NCBI GenBank assembly: GCA_025716855.1
Contig: JAIXMQ010000105.1
Location: 1 to 62,218, forward strand
Reading direction: 5' to 3'
From: Pilaira anomala
Lineage: Eukaryota > Mucoromycota > Mucoromycetes > Mucorales > Mucoraceae
DNA length: 62,218 bases
Part shown: positions 57,248 through 62,218 of the stretch, piece after piece
Layout of the letters: each line of letters starts with the position of its first letter
Position numbering within the stretch: the stretch's first letter is position 1
Made by a program: the position numbers and the translations under genes
The notes under the pieces: model-generated
Database searches by the model: none
The model's input: only the letters and a program-made list of their open reading frames with translations
Told to the model about the DNA's origin: nothing

Positions 57248-58925
57248 GCTCCGTACAAGATATTTATTTTGCGCATTCGATTTTTTTTTACGCATTACAC
57301 CTTAAGTTACTAAGAAACAAAAAATGTATAATAACGATATTCCCTTTGAGTGTATGAATTGCTTTAACGTTGTCGATGAGATCCCAGATTTTGACCCAAT
57401 GGAAGTCTGAGAGAGCCGTCAAGAAGATCTTTACGAAACTGCTTCATTAGAATGGCACGAATGGCAACCTGGAGTAACATATGAAAAAAAAAAAAAAAAA
57501 AAAAAACGAAGGAGCCAGAACCAGACCTAATGAGCCTTATGGGCTTAGATAGCTACTCGGCTTCTCGTAAAATATCTCGGGAAACATCTCCAGTTAGCCG
57601 CTCAGAACCAACAACAGTAGCTATACAAGTCAAAAATGAGCCGAAGTCAAAAACTAAAGCCAATAAAAATGTCAGGGGAGCATATACCCCTCTTCAGATT
57701 CAAGAACTACTCGATCTTGTCATAGAACAAGGAATGTCTACAAGACAAGCTGGACTTACTGTAGGAATTGTTGTAAGAACTGCGTAACACCACGTGAAGC
57801 AATACAAAGACAATAACGAAAAACGTTTACCAGGTTTCAAAAATCCAGCACGCTCTGGAGGAAACAATAGGAAGCTTGATGCAAAGCATACCGACTTCCT
57901 CTGTAACTATTATGACAGAAAACCTATGGCTGTATTATGGGAGGCTAGGGATTCATTTCTTTCTGCTTTCCCTGACATCAAGTCCATTACCCTTTCAGCA
58001 CTTCATAAGCACCTTGTTTTGCATGCTTCTCTTAATCTTAAAAAAGTTAGAAAAAATTGTGGATGCATGAACGTCAGAAGCGACTTTTGAATAAAAGAAG
58101 AGAGAACAAGGAAATGGATTGGCTTGGAAACTATGTTTTTATTGATGAGGCAGGATTTAACATGCATATTAGAAGGAATTTTGGTAGATCAAAGCGAGGA
58201 TTGCCAGCAAAGAGTGTAATTCCATCTAACAGAGGTGTTTGTATTACGATTGTAGGAGCAATCTGTGAAAAGGGGGTTATAGACTTAACCTGCGTAAGCC
58301 AAAAGCTGTTCAAAAAAAAAAGTTCTTCTGTCAAAAAGAGAAAGAGAGATGACGGTGAACCAACTGAAGTAGTAAACGCATGAATAGGTACCCGAAGTGC
58401 ATTTTCTTCAGTTTATTAACGGTGTCATGGACACTCTAGACGAGCATGAAATGTTTGGCCGTTATCTTATTTTAGATAATGCTACTATACACAAAGTAAC
58501 GGCTGTTCAAGAATTAATTGAAAGTCGCGGCTATAGAGCCGTTTACTTGCCGCCATACTCCCCTTTCCTGAAACCAATCGAGTTATTTTGGTCAAAAATT
58601 AAGGCAGGCGTTAATAGAAACTGTCTTAATGCATCTGATAACTTGAGCGCTCGTATTATCGAGTCGGCTAGGCAAGTGAGTGTTGATGATTGCCAAATCT
58701 GGATTAGGCATTCTCTTTCCTTTTTTTATAGATGTCTGGCCTTCGAGCCTATGCTTTAGTGATGCGTGCTATAATAAAGTTTATTCGTTCAATAAATTTA
58801 AAATCGGTTGAGTATTACAGTTTTTCTTAGTCTGATACAACAAGCAAAATAAAAAATATATTAGAGCGCAAAAAAAAAAAAAAAAAAAAAAAATCAGGTG
58901 CGCAAATCGATTGGAAAAAACCAAT
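57188..58925 (+). mobile_element. Tc1-like DD34E transposon, decayed, homopolymer-containing ends
   Basis: The element is bounded by 29 bp inverted repeats (57188-57216 and 58897-58925) that begin ATTGGTTTTTTCCAATCG and end TGCGCACC. Inside each end comes a homopolymer (29 T left, about 24 A right) and then GCGCTC / GAGCGC, so the inverted similarity extends to about 64 bp. The outermost 14 bases are themselves a TTGG-T6-CCAA hairpin. The interior encodes a Tc1/mariner transposase in broken frames. A clean TA duplication is not obvious: the flanks read ...GGTAC and ATTAT.... Confidence 0.85.
57324..58759 (+). pseudogene. Tc1-like transposase pseudogene (DD34E)
   Basis: Reading begins at ATG 57324 (MYNNDIPFEC) and is broken by a stop near 57408, an A-run (57483-57506) that shifts frame, a stop before the second segment (57785), a frame change near 58075 and a stop near 58381. 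The pieces form one protein: an N-terminal acidic part, an HTH (YTPLQIQELLDLVIEQGMS, TRQAGLTVGI), FIDEAGFNMHIRR with the first Asp, LILDNATIH with the second, and YSPFLKPIELFWSKIK with the catalytic Glu 34 residues after that Asp. The triad is intact, but no product could be made from this copy. It is the probable source family for similar non-autonomous elements, although none in this window shares its ends. Confidence 0.85.
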
Positions 58926-59503
58926 ATTATCTTAGTATAAAAGGTAGTTTAGCTCCAGTAGTTATTTTGTTCCCTCTCTTGTTTTTTAACTACTAAATGA
59001 AGATCATAAGAAGTGTCATCATATTTTATATCCTTCTCCCCTTTTTTTTTTATTAATTTACAGGATAATTCAGACAAGGGGAAAACTATCTAAATGATGG
59101 CCATATTTATATGTTTTTTTCAGCAGAAACATACGGAAAATAATATCAATTGATATCATTGAAGATATATATAAATATGGTAAGGGTACGTGTGTACAAG
59201 ATGATTACTGGTTATAAGTGATAATGTTAATTTGCTATGATATAATTTTTCTATAATATATATTTGTTATGATTTAATGTCTTCTTCCTATGTCACATTC
59301 TAGATTCTTCTCCGTTATAATTACGCGTATGTATTGGCAAGTTACTTTGATCGGAAATTCATACAAGGTTAAACGAACTCTTGTTACGGTCACTTTCCAT
59401 ATATGACAACTTATTATGTTATTTATGAGAAAGTATTGTGGTCAGCCTATGCCACCATTAAACAATAATCTTGCTCTAATAATAATAATAATAAAATAAA
59501 ATA

Positions 59504-59541
<38 letters not shown>

Positions 59542-59619
59542 ACTACAATAATCACTTATTTATTTAGCTGTGCCTATAAGCATCCTCCACACTTAGTATA
59601 TGTAGTAAAATAGTAGTTA
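58926..59619. other. Intergenic with microsatellites
   Basis: About 700 bases between two mobile elements. (AAT)n, (AAAAT)n and (TA)n repeats occupy about 59479-59538. No gene is visible. Confidence 0.55.
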
Positions 59620-60012
59620 ATTAAAGAGGCGTTGCATGAATAGTGAAACCTGTCCTAGGTTTCGACTATCAGTTGCCCACGTTGCTTGTCATGGATAAAC
59701 TAGTTCCTGAAGATTAACCAAGTTAATGTAACTGGCTGCTGTACCTGATAATTAATATAAAAGGAGATATATGTCAATAAATACGATGATGTGATTTAAA
59801 TAAAAGAAACAATCAAGTAATCAGAGTAGATAAACTTGTTGTATATAAAATTGAAGGAAGTTGAGAACATAGGATAATTATATGATAATATAATACGCTC
59901 GTTCACAACCTTGGGTAATCTTCATGAACTAGTTTATACATGACAAGCAACGTGGGCAACTGAAGATCAAAACCTAGGACAGGTTTCACTATTCATGCAA
60001 CGCCCCTTTAAT
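59620..60012. mobile_element. 393 bp foldback element with about 106 bp inverted arms
   Basis: The left arm (59620-59724) and right arm (59907-60012) are inverted copies at roughly 85-90% identity, including long exact blocks such as GGCGTTGCATGAATAGTGAA. The spacer is about 182 bases and non-coding. The outermost bases are ATTAAAG and each side is flanked by TA (59618-59619 and 60013-60014), consistent with Tc1/mariner-type insertion, although TTAA-type boundaries are also possible on the left. Transcribed, it would fold into a long near-perfect hairpin. The family is not one I recognise. Confidence 0.8.
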
Positions 60013-60298
60013 TACAAGTAAACATGGTAAGAAAATAAAATGATATGATAATAATGCAAAAAAAAAAATAACGACAAAGACGTGTTTAGGAGTCAGTAGA
60101 ATGCAGCACGTAACAGTAATACTTTACCCTTAGATGTAAATTTTTCCCGAAGCTCATCTTAATAAACCTCATCTTTTCTTTTATCTAAAAACATATCTTT
60201 TTGTTAATTATAAAGTGAATCAGATTCTTCTATTTTGGACCTGACAAAATCGTAGCACCAGCAACCACGACTAAGCAGAAATTAAATAATAAATATAT

Positions 60299-60661
60299 AA
60301 GAGATTATAGATAGCAGCAGCAGTGATAATAATAACAAAGTACAGCAAACAGAAATTGATAATTATAAAAACAAGATCGAAACAGAAGAAAGAGTAGCCA
60401 TATTATTAAAGATTCATTTAGCTGAATATAAAAGCTTTCAAGCAATTAGACAAACAGATAGTAATAAAATAACAGAACGTTTAAATACACGCAAGCAAGA
60501 TAATTATATTGGGGCAACTTAGCAAATGAAGTAACAAATAAATATATTCCTTCGCTCAACATACAAAAAGATACTAAAAGATACAAATTAATTAAAGACA
60601 ATATAATGGAATATCAAAATAGCAATCACACAGCAATGCAATTACAGTCCTTGCGAATGTA
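60299..60661 (+). pseudogene. Unidentified frameshifted ORF
   Basis: One frame reads Ser/Asn-rich, then EIDNYKNKIETEERVAILL and IHLAEYKSFQAIRQTD, and ends at a stop near 60521. An overlapping frame continues seamlessly with GNLANEVTNKYIPSLNIQKD and MEYQNSNHTAMQLQSL to a stop at 60661. The two make about 118 codons of protein-like, mostly helical sequence with one frameshift. No family is recognised; it may belong to the neighbouring transposon. Confidence 0.45.
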
Positions 60662-60877
60662 ACGAGACAAATTTTAGTGATTCATAATGATAAAACTGAT
60701 CGTGATTTGATCCCCAAGCCTTCAAAATACGATGCTACTACCGTACCCACTCTATTTAAGGCTGAAAAAATTTCAGACTTTTGTGGCCTTGAATCGTATC
60801 ATGGCCTTATTTCTGACTTAAGAAATTAAATATGGCCAAAATTTTCAGAAAATTGCGGCCTTACACGGTGAATAAAA

Positions 60878-60980
60878 AAAACCTGAAACCGATCGTAATT
60901 CCTGAAAAAAACCTGAATAATCCCTGAAAATGTGATTCAAAACCCTGAATCTCTGAATTTGCACTGAATTTGCATTGAAT
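60878..60980. repeat. CTGAA-rich motif cluster
   Basis: Seven CTGAA pentamers, often as CCTGAA, occur in about 100 bases in one orientation, with a final variant ATTGAA. Short repeated motifs near an element end are typical transposase-binding subterminal repeats of CACTA-type elements. No terminal CACTA motif was found, so the link is inference. Confidence 0.6.
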
Positions 60981-61019
60981 GTTTTACTTCATAATTTTTA
61001 TTTGGAAATAACACATAAA

Positions 61020-61100
61020 AAAAATTGAAAAAAAATAAATTGAAAAAAAAAATTGAAAAAAAAAAATTGAAAAAAAAAATTGAAAAAAAAAATTAAAAAG
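61020..61100. repeat. A-rich array with TTG spacers
   Basis: About six units of A7-A11 followed by ATTG or TTG. It lies between the CTGAA cluster and the transposase-like gene, followed by repeats of GGCATAA. Low-complexity DNA. Confidence 0.85.
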
Positions 61101-61258
61101 AAAAAAGGGCATAAAGGCATAAGGGCATAAAATAATAACAATAAATAAAGTATGGAACTAATAATAATAAATTAGGCATAAGGGCATAAGATAGCAATAA
61201 TAAATAAGACATAAAAAAAAACATAATTAACATAATGAACATATAATACGATGAAGGT

Positions 61259-62218
61259 TTAGGGAGAGAAAGGAGTGTCTGCAAAATAATTATAATGGCC
61301 AACTTCAATAGAAGATCTTGGCATATCTAGCCAAAAAAAGTACATTCTACCTTTATGATTTATTTTTGAAATAAGTGCTGCTACAGGTTTTACCAGATCA
61401 TTTATAGGAACCATCTGAATGATAGTTTTACTTGATACTTCTGAACGGTTGGCTGCCTCGTGTGTATTACAATATGGAATATTGCCTTCAGAAACTTCCA
61501 CATTCACGAATATTTGTACCACAGCAATCATTGCTTCTTTACCGTCTTGCACGTGCTTAAACAACAGAAGAGTTTTACAAAGATAAGGAACCTCTTCGTA
61601 ATATTCCTCATCTACGTTTGAAGTAAGCCTTACCAAAGAGTATCTTGCAAGTTTGACTTTTCTACTTGTTGTCTTCAAATCGCTGTCAAAAGTCTTGCGT
61701 TTGTTGCTGGTATGAAGCGAACTTGCAACAAGTACATCTTTTTGTAAATTTTTTTCATCAATATCCCACCAAGAAGACAAAGCAGAACCAAGATTTAGGT
61801 GCTCATATTCGTGAACACTTTGTTTGTACTTGAAATCATCATCGACAAATTCAAGAATCTTGCTGTCATCATATTCGTTTTCGGCAACAGTAGTAGTATT
61901 AGAGCATCGTTTTTGATAATTACGGTATGCTTCGTTAATGAAAGTATTTTCCGCATTCTTTTCCGGATACGTATTTGAGTTAATTTTTGCTTTAATTCTC
62001 CCAATTCTTCGTTCCATACTTCTGCAGCTAACCTGAGGTAAGGGGCCAACCTCGTTAATAACATCAGAAAGATGTGATAAATAATGCTGGCTGATAGAGA
62101 AAACATTACCAGGCATTTTATCTTTCAAGAAGTTTTGCCAAACAATTATCAATTCATCGAGCTCAGATAATTCTTCAATTGAAATTTCATGTTGTGTGGC
62201 GATCGAACAAACTTTTTT
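61259..62218 (-). CDS. Tnp2/CACTA-like transposase fragment, cut by the window edge
   Basis: A minus-strand frame of 320 codons is open from the window edge to a stop at 61259, so the N-terminus lies outside. The first part (SQHYLSHLSDVINEVGPLPQVSCRSMERRIG, with KAKINSN) matches the conserved region near the end of Tnp2-type CACTA transposases, where a His-rich strand is followed by GPL...RSMER. The middle is Lys/Asp-rich, and the last 120 residues (YEEVPYLCKTLLLFKHVQDG..., IPYCNTHEAANRSEVSSKTIIQMVPINDLV) resemble the C-terminal domain common in fungal members. No stop or frameshift is present, so this copy may be recent. The catalytic core would be in the missing part. The name is by similarity and moderately sure. 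Confidence 0.6.
   Translation of the reverse strand, partial: KKVCSIATQHEISIEELSELDELIIVWQNFLKDKMPGNVFSISQHYLSHLSDVINEVGPLPQVSCRSMERRIGRIKAKINSNTYPEKNAENTFINEAYRNYQKRCSNTTTVAENEYDDSKILEFVDDDFKYKQSVHEYEHLNLGSALSSWWDIDEKNLQKDVLVASSLHTSNKRKTFDSDLKTTSRKVKLARYSLVRLTSNVDEEYYEEVPYLCKTLLLFKHVQDGKEAMIAVVQIFVNVEVSEGNIPYCNTHEAANRSEVSSKTIIQMVPINDLVKPVAALISKINHKGRMYFFWLDMPRSSIEVGHYNYFADTPFSP

Larger units (their letters stand above)
60013..61258. other. Transposon-derived intergenic region
   Basis: About 1.25 kb holding a broken ORF (about 60299-60661), a purine/TGGCC-rich patch (60780-60870), a cluster of CTGAA motifs (60878-60980), an AAATTG-type A-rich array (61020-61100) and a GGCATAA repeat (61108-61190). 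It is probably the end and flank of the transposon whose protein starts at 61259. Confidence 0.5.

Noticed and set aside
1..62218. CRISPR arrays, rRNA and tRNA genes
   Set aside because: No spaced direct repeats, no rRNA-like conserved segments and no tRNA B-box were seen by eye. A covariance-model scan would be needed to exclude small RNAs.

Overview
The window is nuclear DNA from an AT-rich filamentous fungus, most likely an early-diverging one (Mucoromycota, probably Mucorales). The evidence is many short GT-AG introns (about 45-100 nt), long A/T homopolymers, short intergenic distances between housekeeping genes, and Tc1/mariner, LINE and Tnp2/CACTA-like debris. The species cannot be named from the sequence alone. 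Gene models were built by hand: exons were joined at GT..AG boundaries only where the reading phase closed exactly, so coding totals are multiples of three.

Left part (1-24,300). A DESI2-type PPPDE isopeptidase (+) converges on an AT-hook protein (-). A 3.5 kb gene-poor stretch with coding relics follows, then a CENP-B-type DNA-binding protein without a DDE domain (+). Next are the CCR4-NOT scaffold NOT1 (+, 12 exons), a 526 bp TIR element with TA target duplication, a small SET/post-SET protein (-) divergent from an M18 aspartyl aminopeptidase (+), a J-domain protein fused to a TMEM185-like membrane region (+), a 2.9 kb stretch of decayed coding sequence, and a ZIP metal transporter (-).

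Middle (24,300-45,400). A 3.5 kb gene-poor stretch holds a second TIR element and a small relic ORF. Exportin-1/CRM1 (+, 12 exons) converges on MOB4/phocein (-). A 5.3 kb non-LTR retrotransposon (-) with a 16 bp target duplication and many disabling mutations follows. Then come a GT49/LARGE-like glycosyltransferase (+), a divergent septin (+) and the AP-3 sigma subunit (-).

Right part (45,400-62,218). A Munc13/Ync13-like C2-MUN protein (+) is divergent from AP-3 sigma. Cdc7 kinase (+, 8 exons) converges on the ergothioneine enzyme Egt1 (-). The last 5 kb is a transposon-rich zone: a decayed DD34E Tc1-like element whose terminal repeats contain long homopolymers, a 393 bp foldback element with about 106 bp arms, a frameshifted relic ORF, CTGAA-rich repeats, and a Tnp2/CACTA-like transposase fragment that runs off the window edge.

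The genes do not form a pathway cluster. They are ordinary eukaryotic housekeeping genes: mRNA decay, nuclear export, trafficking (AP-3, Munc13), cytoskeleton and signalling (septin, MOB4), replication (Cdc7), and metal and redox metabolism (ZIP, Egt1). The unusual content is in the mobile elements, the J-domain/TMEM185 fusion, the orphan CENP-B-type protein and several unidentified coding relics. No RNA genes, CRISPR arrays or bacterial-type operons were seen.
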